The position numbers and the translations under genes were made by a program. The notes under the pieces were generated by a model, which ran no database searches, had not been told where the DNA came from, and saw only the letters and a list, made by a program, of their open reading frames with translations. A stretch of 64,000 nucleotides of DNA from assembly GCA_033182465.1 (NCBI GenBank), contig CP137329.1, forward strand, positions 372,001 through 436,000, written 5' to 3'. Of this stretch, positions 1 to 11,491 are shown in pieces. This DNA comes from Sanghuangporus weigelae. Taxonomy: Eukaryota > Basidiomycota > Agaricomycetes > Hymenochaetales > Hymenochaetaceae. Position 1 is the stretch's first letter. Every line of letters starts with the position of its first letter.

Positions 1-77
1 GGGCGAGACTCTGGGCAGATGACCGAGAAGCAATGAGCTTCAAATTCGGGGGTGATATTCCAGAGAACTCCGCGTAA
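1..77 (+). CDS. C-terminal end of an unidentified protein (partial)
   Basis: A reading frame that enters from the left edge stays open for 24 codons and ends at TAA (75-77). The last residues read SFKFGGDIPENSA. The composition (charged, then a short acidic/polar tail) looks like a real protein C-terminus, but 24 residues are too few to name a family. It could be a chance open stretch. The following bases have no obvious coding character, which fits a 3' untranslated region. Confidence 0.35.
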   Translation, partial: ARLWADDREAMSFKFGGDIPENSA

Positions 78-887
78 CGACGAGGAGCTTATTATGTATT
101 CGTTATGTCCGTCTTTGTGGAGGATGTAGGTGGGATTCCCCTTCTGTTGTGACTGTGAGAGAGGGTGTTGCCAGAAAACCTTTCAGGGGTTCCCCTCGAT
201 TACAGCTATGGACAGTTACAGCGTAGACTAATAGCTTCTTTGTTTCCATGTATAGTGGTTTGGGCTGACTGTGCATAATTTATTCTCTTTTGTTTCGAGC
301 TTCCTTTTTTTTCTCGTGAAAACCTTCAATGACATTTCCTGGCTCTTTATCAACACGCAGATCAAAAAGAAAATTCGTTATCCCGTTTATTCGCTTACAG
401 AGGCGTTTTGTTTACGTATGTGCCGCGGGAAATGATAAGTCAGCACGCGTGAAACGCATTTTCTTTTTCTTTGTTCTTCGATGCACGCATTGGCCAGGAT
501 TATGATCAACCGACAGGTCCTCCTGACTCAGTATGGCCTCACCTGACCGATCTGCCAGCTGCGGCCAACTCATCAGCCCAATCATATATCAATCACAATC
601 TGACTCAACGGGCAATCTCAAATGAACGGGACGGGTGGACGGGGTGTCGTCAATGCGTCATCAGATCGTTAGTTTGTAGAGTTGAGGTGGCAGATTTAGC
701 CAAGATCGTTGAAGACGAGATCCTCCCTAGACCCAAGAATCGCTATCATCTTAGTATGAAACCCAGAAGAATCGATTCAATGACGACGACACCACCGGAA
801 GCGGCGCTCGTGGCTGCTGATTCTCGAGTGGTCGCTCAAAGGAGAAGCCAAGTGGGAAGATTCGAAGTAGCAGTGGCGGTACTAATA

Positions 888-1085
888 CTAGTTGTTGGAA
901 GCCGATACGGAAGATTGGTCCAGGCGTGCGGTTCCAAGTCTGCTGGGACCTTGAGCCTTCTTTGGTTCTTGGTCTGCCGCGTTGAAAATGCGTGGCCTTC
1001 GTTGAAACATCGGAATCACTCCATCAGGGAGTCCAGAATCAAGAATCAGAAACGCTTCAAGGTTTGGCTTGAAAGGATCATTCAA
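888..1085 (-). CDS. possible small hypothetical gene (first exon or short protein)
   Basis: A 65-codon minus-strand frame starts with MNDPFKPNLEAFLILDSG and reads like protein: proline and acidic residues, then a Ser-rich end. It stops in a Ser/Asn tract at SASNN. Just past the stop another frame continues with a Ser/Thr-rich stretch ending in NLPTWLLL. So the model may continue through a splice or may be frameshifted. The overlapping plus-strand frame (471-1160) is longer but has no protein-like character. I do not recognise the family. Confidence 0.3.
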   Translation of the reverse strand: MNDPFKPNLEAFLILDSGLPDGVIPMFQRRPRIFNAADQEPKKAQGPSRLGTARLDQSSVSASNN

Positions 1086-1160
1086 CTCCCATGTTGTTAT
1101 TCATTGTGTCCTGTGATACAAAGGTTCGGTTGTTCCGTTATTCTTTTTCCTCATGGATAA

Positions 1161-1944
1161 TGGAATGTTTCGAGCGGGCTACGGTTTTCGTACACCACCA
1201 CGTGCAAAATATTTGGGGGATAATTGTGTGGAAGTGTCTGAAAAAGAACGAAAAAAGAACGTGCTAATTATCTACTGATAACGCCAGTCATATGGACTAT
1301 TCAACGGGTGTAGAACACTGGTGCGTGCCGTCTCTCCGCTGAGGACATTTTTCTCGTCTACTGCAGCTCTGACGACATAGGACTGGAACCAAGGAGAACA
1401 ATAATGAATGAATGCAACGATAATTCGCCGAAACCGTCCTATTAAAAGCGCGGCCCATTCACGTCGAAGCAACGCGAGCAATAGAATTACTGAGATTAAG
1501 ATTGATGGGCGGTGGCACGCCACGATTCTTTTATGGCGTATCGCGGAATCACTGCACAGTGTGCTCGTTCCTCGGAGCTCTGCGCATTTCGTGATGTACA
1601 CGAGGCTTAGGCGTGTCCGGACCCTGTCCTGGCCTTCTGCTTCGGGTTCTGGAGTTCTTTGATTCTTTTGATTCTTTGGGTGTCGTCAGGGGACCACCAG
1701 CACCGGAAACCTTTTTGCGGCAGATTACGACTTGCATACTTACACAGTAATCGGAAAGGCCATGGCCCGCCATACCACGCATTGATGGAACAATGGTTCG
1801 TGACAAAGCTGTTCCCCTCTCCGCAATCAGTTGATTCATATAAGAAAGGCTCTACCCCTTGTCTATGCAATTCTTGCTCTCTCCCCTTTCTCCCCCCTCT
1901 TTCGCGTCTTCTCTCGGACTTTTGTCGCTTGTTAGACCTAAAAA
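1161..1944. other. intergenic, no gene seen
   Basis: Several overlapping frames of 80-125 codons on both strands cover this stretch, but none has domain-like composition and they shadow each other. The pyrimidine-rich run near 1875-1935, just before the next ATG, is typical of a basidiomycete core promoter or 5' leader. Confidence 0.5.
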
Positions 1945-3587
1945 ATGCCTCGTACAAGCGTAGCGGGGAGCTCTTCGTCATCGTCGAACTCTAACTCTTA
2001 TTCTGCGAGTCGTATTGCACTGCCCTATACGCGAAGCGTAACGGACTTCGATTCAGATCACAATGAACGGATAGTACACAAGTCTCCCAACTATGCTCGC
2101 GTGCAATCACGAAATAAGGTATCAAGAACGGATTCAGGACTAGACGCGGAGTTAGTTTATCGGCATAACGTCTCAAATCTTATGGCTGCCAAAGCCCGAC
2201 CGTTTTCTATCGCCGGACACATACCGTTGGACTCAAATTCTCTTACTGTGTTCTTCCGATCGCAGGTACGCATGCAAGTTTGTTGATAGCATTTTGTTGA
2301 TTGCGTGGACTGATATCGGATGTCGATTTAGAGCGGGATAACGCATGCATTGGATTTTCCTATCGATGTGGAAGTGGAGGCACCTTCCGAGCTTGATATC
2401 CTCATTGCAGCATGCAAGCCGCACGCGACATGTGAACTAGACGGATTTTCGGATCGCGAGTCTCTTTTCTATCCGCCGAATCTAGCCCTGACCACGACGG
2501 TTGAATTAGCGAGTCACCCGATCCTAGACGCGATCCGGACCACGCTGTTCCCGCGCCTTGCGGCGGGGCAATACCTCGTAGCGGTACGGGACGTGATGCA
2601 GCTCGTACCCACAGGAGGCCATATGTGCCCGCAGCGACGGTTAACGCAGGAAGAAGGAAAAGTCGCTACGCTAATCGTCACATTACCCATTCGATTCCGG
2701 GGCGGCGCGCTTACTGTGCATGATTTCGAAGGAAACGAAGAAAAGTACTATGGAAGAGGCGGGAAGCCCGGTGACCTTGAATGGACTGCGTTCTTGGCCG
2801 AATGCGATTACGAGGTGGAGACGGTGCATAGGGGTGTCCGGCTGACTATTGTGTATAACGTTCTTTTACGCACTTTTGGTCCTTCACCTTCCTCATCGCA
2901 GTCTCTTATGCTTCCAAGCGATCGGTTCCTCGACTTGATTGCACCAATACTTAATACATCTAGGGGCCAGACCATCGCTTTCTATCTCCGCGAGCAATAT
3001 GGCTCATCACCAGCTGAAGTCCTGGCGGAGTCTCTGGTTCCTAATGTGTGTTCTTTCCTTTTTCTGCTTATGCTCTATATCATACTCATTTTGGGGTGTA
3101 GCTAAAAGGTGGTGATGCTTTGTTGTATCACTCTCTGCGCTTGTACAAACTTGTGCCGGAGCTGCGTTGGGCTGCAGGTGGCTATATTTGGCCTGTCGAT
3201 TCAACCGTCGAATGTGGTAGCTTCTTCCATCATTCTCCGCGATCACATTATCTCCGCGGTCCACTCTCTCCAACTAAAACTCTCATGTCACCCAGCATAC
3301 GAACTCGGCGCGGATATCCTGGCCCGCCTCGGAACGGGAATGGGTTCTCGCTTTACGACCCGGGTTCGGATGTTACGGACGATGATGATCTCGACGACGC
3401 TGCTGCCCTGCGAACCCGCGTCGAAGAAAGTGGAGCTGTACCCATTGCAAGCGAGGGAATCAAGTTACTTCCCGATGATACTCTCGGTGCGGGCGACTCG
3501 GTCACGAAGGAGCGTGTGCCATACATCTCTGCCGGTGGCCTTGAAAAGTTGATCATCAACGTCTTGCTTGTCGTTCATGTTTCATGA
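1945..3587 (+). CDS. 2-oxoglutarate/Fe(II) oxygenase-like protein (prolyl 4-hydroxylase fold, basidiomycete type)
   Basis: Three exons (1945-2265, 2332-3045, 3102-3587) give a 506-residue protein; both introns are GT-AG (66 and 56 nt) and all phases close. The start follows an A-rich context (AAAAAATGCC). The core (about residues 190-300) carries the family's landmarks: VATLIVTLPIRFRGGALTV, then LEWTAFLAECDYEVETV and RLTIVYNVLL. The C-terminal part ends in YISAGGLEKLIINVLLV, a block I know from uncharacterised Agaricomycete proteins usually annotated as Fe2OG dioxygenase domain proteins. A low-complexity acidic segment (DDDDLDDAAA) separates the two. The usual HxD...H iron ligands are not evident: VHDF and CDYEV stand where they would be expected. 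Catalysis is therefore uncertain. The N-terminal 100 residues are Ser-rich and probably disordered. Confidence 0.75.
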
Positions 3588-5246
3588 AATTTTGACATAC
3601 CTTCGGCCTGTCCGGTCTTTCGTCGTATTCATCCTTCCATTTCTACTGCGGTTACTACCCGTTCATTTTGTTACTGATATTGATCTGCGTTTCTGTTCGA
3701 TCTGTCATTCACGTCATTCACGCTGGTTCGTAACACGTTATTTCTTGGCTTCACTGATATAATTTCTTCGCCTTATTCTTTCATCATCGATGGACGATGA
3801 ACAATTTGTGCTTTTCATATCCTCTATCACATCCAGTTGCATTGTATATTAACACATTTCTTCGTCATGATCGGGCTGCTTGTTGTAACCTGTATCCGTA
3901 CCCTGTACCCATCGTTTTCTTAGGCTATCGTTGTACGATACCCGAGGGAGTCTTTGTCACTTCGTTCCAGTTCATTTTATTCAACACTGACGCACTTGTC
4001 ATTCTCACTTATGTCTCAATGGCATGGCATGTATAAAACCTCTGTTCATTTTAGGAACAGAGGATTTACGTAATAAGATTTCCTTTCCTTCCAACCAAAT
4101 TTAAAAAGGGAAGGGAATAATATTAATCTGGTCGTCTCAGACGCTGATGATTCCTCTTTTTGGACATGAATGGCTAGTTCTTGCCCTGATGACTTGATAC
4201 ATGGTATTACATGGTACTGGTAGTACACATAGCAAAGGTGGGATATAGCACTTTTGTCGACTCACACATTACAGTACCACCCAGTTGCAGTTGCTACAAA
4301 GATTCAACACCTCCATTTTTATGAACATAATTATGAACATTGATGTTGCTTTACACTCTTCACTGAAACTTTACAAAAGAGTTGACTACTCAACATTTCT
4401 CGTTCTGGAGAGAACAAGTAATCTGCGTACAGCGAAGCCCGACAACTGTTCCCATACAGAGACTAGCTTTGCGACATACATGACTCACAAACTGTTAGCG
4501 GACCACAAAGTCGATCGGTATTTGTTTCGTACGGATTTGCACTCAAAGTAAGTACACACTTTACAAAAAGGGTAATCTTACCTGAAGTGGACAAAATATC
4601 GCTTTCTCACGCCGAAAAGTTACTTCTGTACAGAGCAACTTGACTATTTTCATCCATGTTCTCCTTTCCTTCCGCGGTACTTCGAGCGGCACGATCGCCT
4701 GTTATGTATACCGGCTCTTGGCATGAACTGCGTCAATAAATAAATCACCGAACAATGTTCCACTCCCACGTATAGAACGGAAACATCTGTGTACATCAAG
4801 TCAGCAACACCCGCAAAACACACCGGTACCGCCGCACTCACCGAAAATCATCCCACAGCGCTCTAGTCCATTACATCTCTATTGAAATAGGATAGCCGTA
4901 TGCACCATCTGTGCATTCAAGGAGCGCCCATGATCGTCGATGAATACCGTTCTATATTTATTGCAAGAGCGATCATTCAGGATTCCCTTTCGCAATATCG
5001 CTGAAGCGCTGTTTTGCTTCTGTGCCTCTACCGCGAGCATATATGGCGAAGGGCTGTGCTAGAAGATCATGGTTTTGGTTGATTGGCGCTCTTCGGTCCT
5101 CATATGTTTCCCCATCTAGGGCTGTCCAAGGGAGTCACAAAGCGAAGAACGTCCACATGGGTAATGACTCGGGTGGTCCTCATCTCGTCAGGATCCTTTT
5201 CGTTCGGATATTATGCTATCCTAGAATTATTAGTTGACTTGAATGA
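3588..5246. other. long intergenic stretch, no gene seen
   Basis: About 1.7 kb without a convincing coding frame. Frames of 60-90 codons occur but are Cys/Phe/Leu-rich translations of pyrimidine-rich DNA. It is the 3' flank of the oxygenase-like gene and the upstream region of the LysM gene. I see no terminal repeats or element ends. Confidence 0.5.
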
Positions 5247-5253
5247 TATAAAA
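5247..5253 (+). promoter_or_regulatory. TATA box of the LysM gene
   Basis: TATAAAA followed by GGCGGCC lies 99 bases before the LysM gene ATG. A strong canonical TATA box fits a highly inducible secreted-protein gene. Confidence 0.6.
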
Positions 5254-5351
5254 GGCGGCCGAAAAGTCGTTATTTCCTCAGTAGCACCTTCAGTGGTTTT
5301 GCTTCCTGGCCCTCTTCTCTTGTCGATCGCCTCCTCTCGTCTGTCTTCATT

Positions 5352-6022
5352 ATGCTCTCCCAAATCTTCGTTTCCGCCGCCTTGGCTGTGTCCTTGTTAC
5401 CAGCTGGTCAGAGCTTTCTTTCTGTACTTTTACCTGACTATACTGACTGGCTTTTGATTGATCTTTTAGTCCTTGCGCAGTCTGATTGCGCACGCACATA
5501 CACTGTCGCTGTTGGCGATACGTGCAATGCTATCAGCGCAGCTCAGCATGTTTCAAAGTTCGTTTCAATCTCCTACTTCTTTCGCTGTTTGAGAATGTGT
5601 CGTTGACAAATTTTCTGTATTTAAGCTTCCAGCTCAGCTTCGTGAACACACAGATCAACACGGACTGTACCAACCTGTTCCCAGGCGAGGTGACCTTGCT
5701 TTATTCGCTCTTCATCTATATTTCTTAACGCCACCTTGGTATAGGAACTCTGTCTTGGTATTGTCGGCCAGGACTGTACGACTACCGCAGTTGTCAACAG
5801 TAACGATACTTGCCCTTCCATCGAAGCTGCTGCTCGAATCTCGGATGCGACTCTGAAGGCGAATAACCCGAATATCAATGCTGACTGCTCGAACATCGGG
5901 GTTGGCGAGGTACGAAGAATTCTTTCGTTTGACCATGAGTCTCTGTACTGACTGGAATTTGTGATGCTCCTTAGGTGCTTTGCACGGCTTTCCAAGTGTT
6001 CAACTATACGGAGACGGCTTGA
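5352..6022 (+). CDS. secreted protein with two LysM domains (chitin/peptidoglycan-binding, effector-like)
   Basis: Five exons (5352-5406, 5470-5557, 5626-5689, 5745-5909, 5975-6022) encode 139 residues. Residues 1-20 form a signal peptide ending near VLAQ. LysM 1 starts at CARTYTVAVGDTCNAIS and ends near NLFPGEELCLG; LysM 2 runs from CTTTAVVNSNDTCPSIE to ADCSNIGVGEVLC. Each has the LysM pattern (hydrophobic-x-x-GD/ND-T-C...; N-P/T-x-I-N-x-D-C). Nothing but the two LysM modules remains after processing, as in fungal LysM effectors and CBM50 proteins that bind chitin oligomers or bacterial peptidoglycan in the wall or environment. A TATA box stands 99 bases upstream. The first intron is 63 nt, in frame and without stops, so its retention would only lengthen the signal-peptide region. 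The exact ligand is unknown. Confidence 0.88.
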
Positions 6023-6273
6023 ATTGAGATTATGACAAATAGGCAGAGAGCCAATCGAGAAAATCGAATCGAGTATTTGAGAATATGGACTATAGTGATT
6101 CGCTATTCTTTGGGTTCTTGTATCGGGACTTTTTCATATCCATGCCTAGTCCCTTAAATAAATTGAATGGAAAAAAAATCATATTTTGAGGTGCCGAAAA
6201 CGTGATGGGATTTGCCGAAGCGCGAATGTCACGTCGCGGATGTGACTTTTAGTCTTGTCGGTCTCTTGCGATC

Positions 6274-8071
6274 ATGCCTCAACCATCTGAGGCCGATATA
6301 GCTGAAGAGCAGAGGCATTTCGCGAAAGTTATCGCTACCTTTAATCAATACTCATCGTATGCTGTCAGTTCTTGATCCATCCGACGGTTAGAAATATGTT
6401 CTTATGGATTGTCCTCAGCTCGCAGCAAATAATCGACGGCGCAAGGACTTCCATTCGCTTGCGTCGGAAGACCAGAGGATGCTAGAGGAGCTAGGCTGGA
6501 AAGCCAAGCTGATTGATATAGACAACGCGATTCTTGAGAATGCAAAGTTTGTAAAAGCAATAATCGCGCAGCCAGAAATATTTTCGGATGCTGATCTTGG
6601 TGAAGACGCTGAGGGTGCTGAGGAGCAGGCGCAGCAAGGATCAAGTCGGAGTAAGGAAAAGGTCGCTTATTGCATACTCTTAGACATGTGCTGATCTACA
6701 CAGGTCACTCGCACTCTCACGCGGATGGGCATACTCACAGTCATGACCATGGACATTCGCATTCACATGCTGGAGGGTCGGGTTCTGGGACCGGACGCTA
6801 CCGTCCTACTGACTTCGATATGGACAAGCTTCGGAGTACTCTCAAGCAATTTGTACGAGACTGGAGCGAAGAAGTGTGTGCTTCCCCGGAGGACTCTGTA
6901 TTGAGCTGACGATCGTGTTGCTTTAGGGCCGAAGTGAAAGAGATGCAAGCTATGGGCCAATGAAGGAAGCGTTGTTAAATCACTTTGCAAGTGTTGCAGA
7001 GGGAGAAAGGTGAAATACGCTATTGACTTTCCGTCTGAGATGATTGATGATTTATCAAACTAGATCTAAGTTGCGCGTCCTCGTCCCTGGAGTCGGGCTT
7101 GGACGCCTTGCATATGATATAGCTCAGTTGGGTAAGCCTCATAGCTAGTTTCACGGCATTTTCGTGTAATGCTAACAGAGACGCCTAAGGATACTCGTGC
7201 CAAGGAAATGAGTACTCGCATTATATGCTTCTTGCCTCATATTTCGTTCTCAACAGGTTCTGAGTACGATTCTGTCCTGGGTGCATTTTCTGACCACAAC
7301 CAGACAGGACGGATCAAGTCAATCAGCATACGATCTATCCCTACGTTCATTCGCTTTCAAACATTCCGAACCGTGAAGCATTATTGCGCCCAATTACGAT
7401 TCCGGATGCATTGCCTTCTGGGATTCCACGAGGTGTAAACTTCTCCCTCGTTGCAGGTATGGTTCTTTTCGTTTTCCAAAAACTTCCCCGATATCCTCAC
7501 GGTTTGCTTCTAAGGCGACTTTGAAGAAGTTTACGGGACGGATGACCACGACGAAGACGAACCACAGACTGGCCAATGGAACGCAATCATGACGTGCTTC
7601 TTTATTGATACAGTCAGAAAGTTTTCGTATTTATGACGATGATTCTGACTATGACTTGCAACGTTCAGGCAAAGAATGTCATAAACTATCTCCGGATAAT
7701 CCATAAGATACTTGCACCGGGTGGCGTCTGGATAAACTTGGGTATGTCTGAGTGTTTTATGGATTTACATTCCTTATCTCCCAGGACCGCCCTATAGGGC
7801 CGCTTTTATGGCACTGGGAGAACAATACGACAAACGATATATCAATCGAGCTAGACCTTGAAGAGGTGAAATCGCTCTGTAAGAGAATGGGCTTCAAATT
7901 AGAAGTGCGTTTACGTTCTTCACAGCTACGATAGCTGATCGGTAGCCCTGATACGCAACGCAGAATGAGCGAACCATAGAAACAACATATACGAACAACT
8001 CGCAATCTATGCTGGGCTATGTATATAAGACGGCATTCTGGACGGCAACAAAGATAGAAGGCGAAGCATGA
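6274..8071 (+). CDS. carnosine N-methyltransferase (N2227-like, SAM-dependent)
   Basis: Eleven exons (6274-6363, 6419-6650, 6704-6873, 6927-7009, 7064-7131, 7190-7256, 7308-7456, 7515-7612, 7669-7741, 7798-7904, 7964-8071) give 414 residues with every phase consistent. Family landmarks are NNRRRKDFHSLASEDQ near residue 35, the SAM-binding LRVLVPGVGLGRLAYDIA near 195, QGNEYSHYMLLASYFVLN after it, VINYLRIIHKILAPGGVWIN and the late GPLLWHWENN motif. The family methylates carnosine to anserine in animals; yeast YNL092W is the fungal relative, whose natural substrate is uncertain. Exon 3 opens with an unusual His-rich loop (HSHSHADGHTHSHDHGHSHS) not needed for the fold, perhaps metal-binding. The chosen donor GTAAGG at 6651 keeps this loop in frame; a nearby GT at 6662 would not. 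Confidence 0.92.
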
Positions 8072-8559
8072 GCCTTAGAGTGGATGAACTGTTTCTACAC
8101 ACTTTCGATGGTTTCAACTGTACAAAGCACATTGCGAAATTCAGTGTTGCTGCTAGTCTTCCATTGTCCGGGGGTTCGCTAATCGAATTTGCTTTGTAGA
8201 AATGTATATTGCACTAGAGCGGCATTTTCCACAGTCCTTTGTTTACATTCTTCACTTTTCTAGAAAAGTTGTGGCGTTTTTTGCTCCTTACAGTAAGGAC
8301 ACGTTCAACGACTCAGCTCAGTTGATGATAAAGTCATTATCGCATCTCCGACTTTGAAGGAAAGATGAGGTGGTCCGCAAAGTTGTACGATACGATGATA
8401 GGCCCGTTTTGTCCTCTCGAAGACTCTACAACCACATTGCTCCTGGCAATGCTCTCGAACCGTTTAAAGGGCAGTGTGGCGGACGGTGCTACTGACCCGT
8501 CAAGAATTATCTTGGTACTACCAACATCTGCACTCTAGAAGCTCTCAGTGCCAGCAAAT
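8072..8559. other. intergenic, no gene seen
   Basis: The 3' flank of the methyltransferase and upstream region of the next gene. Short frames here have no protein-like features. Confidence 0.5.
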
Positions 8560-9142
8560 ATGTCAGCACAGAAGTCAACCTCGAGGCCTTCCACTTCCGG
8601 CCAACCAGTTCTTAAGAGAACCGATAGTACCGGAAGCTATGACATTGTCGACAAGGACTACTACGAAAGTGAGATGATTCTGTTAGATATTTGACGAATA
8701 TACACGAAATACTTACATACATTTACGGAACATACTCCAAGGCGCCGATTCCTTCATAAATTGTATGCTAATAAACATCTCGCCTCTTCACGCGAACTGA
8801 GATGGAGTCACTTCTCAACTTATAGATTGGAATAGTTTATCGTCGAATCAACTGAGGGTAAGCTTCGTCTCAGACGGAGACAAACAGTATTTCCAAGGTA
8901 AGGTTATACGAATTAAGCTCAGACTTGTGCAGCACATTTAATTGAGCTGCCAAATAGCCTTTAAACGTGACGGAAGGACTTGGGAAAAGAAGCCTTTTTA
9001 TAGAGGGCAGGGAAGAGTCTGGGATCTGGAAATGTTCGACCATTGTATGAAGGAATCGATGGCCACAGCGGACAGAGAATTACGAGATAAGTGCCGTAAG
9101 CACAATATCAAGTTACGCGAGTCTTCCTGCAGACAACAGTAG
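8560..9142 (+). CDS. small orphan-family protein A (paralogue of the gene at 28917-29643)
   Basis: Exons 8560-8668, 8826-8897 and 8958-9142 give 121 residues; all phases close. Residues 1-30 are Ser/Thr-rich and polar. A middle exon reads NWNSLSSNQLRVSFVSDGD. The last exon contains AFKRDGRTWEKK and ends with a charged helix, ADRELRDKCRKHNIKLRESS. The minus-strand gene at 28.9-29.6 kb has matching pieces in the same order at the same exon phases (WDARTSKQLSVSHYPD; VRDARKGKN; ADRDLQAKCSELGIRLQ), which supports both models. No signal peptide, membrane segment or known domain is visible, so I assign no function. The first intron (157 nt) is longer than its neighbours. It lies 167 bases from the end of HAP1 and converges with it. 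Confidence 0.65.
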
Positions 9143-9308
9143 AAGATAATCGACATCCATAGAGAAGGAGAGCCGCATAGTTATCGATGGCATCAGAAAC
9201 AGTAATAAGGGTATAATACAGGATTGTGGCTTCCACGTTCAGAGTCTTTTGTTATAATACACATGTCACCCCAACCTCTGTTTCACCTCAATACATTTTT
9301 AAAAGCAT

Positions 9309-11491
9309 TCATGATGGCCTCTGATCAGCCGGAGGGCGACCATCCGTGATCAGATCGGGATCGGGGACTGTATAGTTCCCGAAGCAGTCAAAAGCGAAAT
9401 CGACTTCAGCGAGCCGTGTCTTCATCGCATTGATAAACGCGTTCAGGGTACAGAGCCCATTCTCGTTCTCGGGACAACCGATTATCCCTGTAAGTGGAAC
9501 GACGGCATCGTTCAAGAGCCAGCGGATTTGCCTCGGTTCCTGTAAAGCCGGACAAGACATGACCTGTCCTACGAGTTGAGATGCGAAAGGAGCGATTTGA
9601 TTAACGAAGTACGTCTTTGCAAAAGGTGAGCATCTTGCGTCGCAATAATATGGCATGCGATGCCCTACCTGATTCTCTGGGATGTGATCAGTTGGCAGTG
9701 GCCCGTTCCCCGCGAGCGAGGTAAAGTTCAGAGCTACAGTAACTATAAAGATTATCTATGAGCAAGGTGAGGGGATGAAAAGAGCCAGAACGATCGCACC
9801 GGATGCGATTGTATTATCGTGAGTGGCATCAGCATAGATCGGCTGGTCTAGAGGGAACGTGATATTGCTGTCCGTAATGGTCGCATTCGTTGAAGTATTA
9901 TGCACCGATATTGGCGTCTGCGTGAGGCGCGCAACAAGTTCTTGAACGTAACCTATGCCGAAAGCTACGGCAGTCGGATTGCCTGGTCCGTTTGCGTACC
10001 AGAAGCTCAGGTCTGAGCCATAGTAAGTATCAATCTGACAACGACACGACGCTTATGAAAGTCACTTACCGAGGAAGTACTCGAAACCTTTCCACTCTTC
10101 CTCTGTGAAAAGATCACAGAAAGCAGATGTTCCTAAAGCATTGGTCTGAATTGCAGGCGTAAAATATGGAACACATTACGTCTTTTTGTACCAAACACTT
10201 ACTTCATACGCGCACAGTTCCTGCATCCCCATGAGGTCCGATGTGATGAGATTGAGCCCTTCGATTTGCAGAGAGAATCGTGCGAGAGCATCTTGAAGAT
10301 ATATGTCCCGCCACTTGTTCGCCATTATTCCGCCGAGGCCGCTAATGTCTGATCTATTGCGGTTTGCGCAATTTGGTGCCAGAGTGTTGTTATCCCCGAC
10401 AACACTATTCTCGATTGTAATCACTTGTCGGTAATTAGTTAGGTAGTCAGGAACGCCAAAGAAACCAGCTGCAAAATTATCACTGGAAATCGAGGTAAAT
10501 AGACGGCATGCAGTGGCATAAGATCATGACTCACGCTGATTGTAACATCCGCGCTTGAGAGGTGGTACGGAAGACAGGGAGCCCAGTGAAATTTTTAAGA
10601 AGTTCACCGTATTTCACTCGGAACGAGACGCCGAGGTCAAACCTAAAAGGACAAATACTAGTATATGTGTATTGCGGACTGTCAAAGATAACTTACAGCT
10701 GCTGACGTCCAAATGGCGTCAAGATTTCAGCACCCATCTGAAGGACGACCACAAGTCGGCCGTTGTATGAGACAAATGAAACTGTTTAAGCTTCTTGATC
10801 ACATACTTTATAGATCCATGTATTAAGAAACGCAAGGTCCCCCGTAGCGGCAAAGCCAGTTTCAGAAGTAGTTGCATTGTGCAACTTTGTGGCAAACTCA
10901 GCCGGGAGAGAGCCCAGTGTCGGGTATCTTGCGCCTAGATCGACCAAAATCCTCAAATCCCAGAACATTCATTTAAGATGAAAACCAGTCTTACCATGAC
11001 GATAAAGCAGATGAACCTGTGTCAGCTCACATCCTTCCGGAATGAGCTGATTAGCTTCAGGAAGACCAAGAGAGTCAACCGAAAACATCGGCGCAAGGTT
11101 CGCGAGAGAACGCAGAACATTGAAGGATGTTTTATTATCGAACGTCGTCGGACTCAATAGTGGAAGCGCATTTTCGATCTTTGGCACAGATGTTGCAGTA
11201 GCGATTAGTTCAGCTTCATCACCAGCTATGAAATGGAGTTAGAAGATTCGACATAGTCAGCGTAAATTGTGTAGACATACTTGGTGTCGGTCCGGCAAAG
11301 CCGACAACTGATGCATAGGGAAAGAAAGAATCCAAGTCGGATGCTGCATTGGTTGCATTTGGTAACGGGAAAATGGCGCTGGCTGTGGCTCCAGCGAAAG
11401 ATGATGTTTTGTCCTCGGTGCGTTCAAACAAATTCACCGCAAAGACACCTTCAGCGAGTAGCAGATAAAGGAATGAATAGTTTACAAGCAT
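9309..11491 (-). CDS. secreted histidine acid phosphatase / phytase-like protein (HAP1)
   Basis: Ten exons, 5' to 3' on the minus strand: 11491-11281, 11225-10995, 10934-10807, 10737-10697, 10642-10535, 10482-10203, 10145-10070, 10012-9800, 9742-9669, 9614-9309; 555 residues. An N-terminal signal peptide is followed by the catalytic LLYRHGARYP motif, split by an intron after RHG, near residue 148. The second catalytic motif is HD in YADATHDNTIAS near residue 430. Both hallmark motifs of branch-2 histidine phosphatases are intact, so the enzyme should hydrolyse phosphomonoesters, possibly phytate, outside the cell. Several N-x-T/S sites and spaced Cys fit a secreted glycoprotein. The paralogue HAP2 at 23.6-25.9 kb has the same ten-exon layout. 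Whether the substrate is phytate or other phosphoesters cannot be told from sequence. Confidence 0.9.

Noticed and set aside
471-1160. 229-codon plus-strand frame
   Set aside because: Long but with unlikely composition and no domain; the minus strand over 888-1085 reads more like protein. Not called as a gene.
3109-3552. 147-codon frame overlapping the third exon of the oxygenase-like gene
   Set aside because: It is out of frame with the family match; only the other frame ends in the conserved ISAGGLEKLIINVLLV block.
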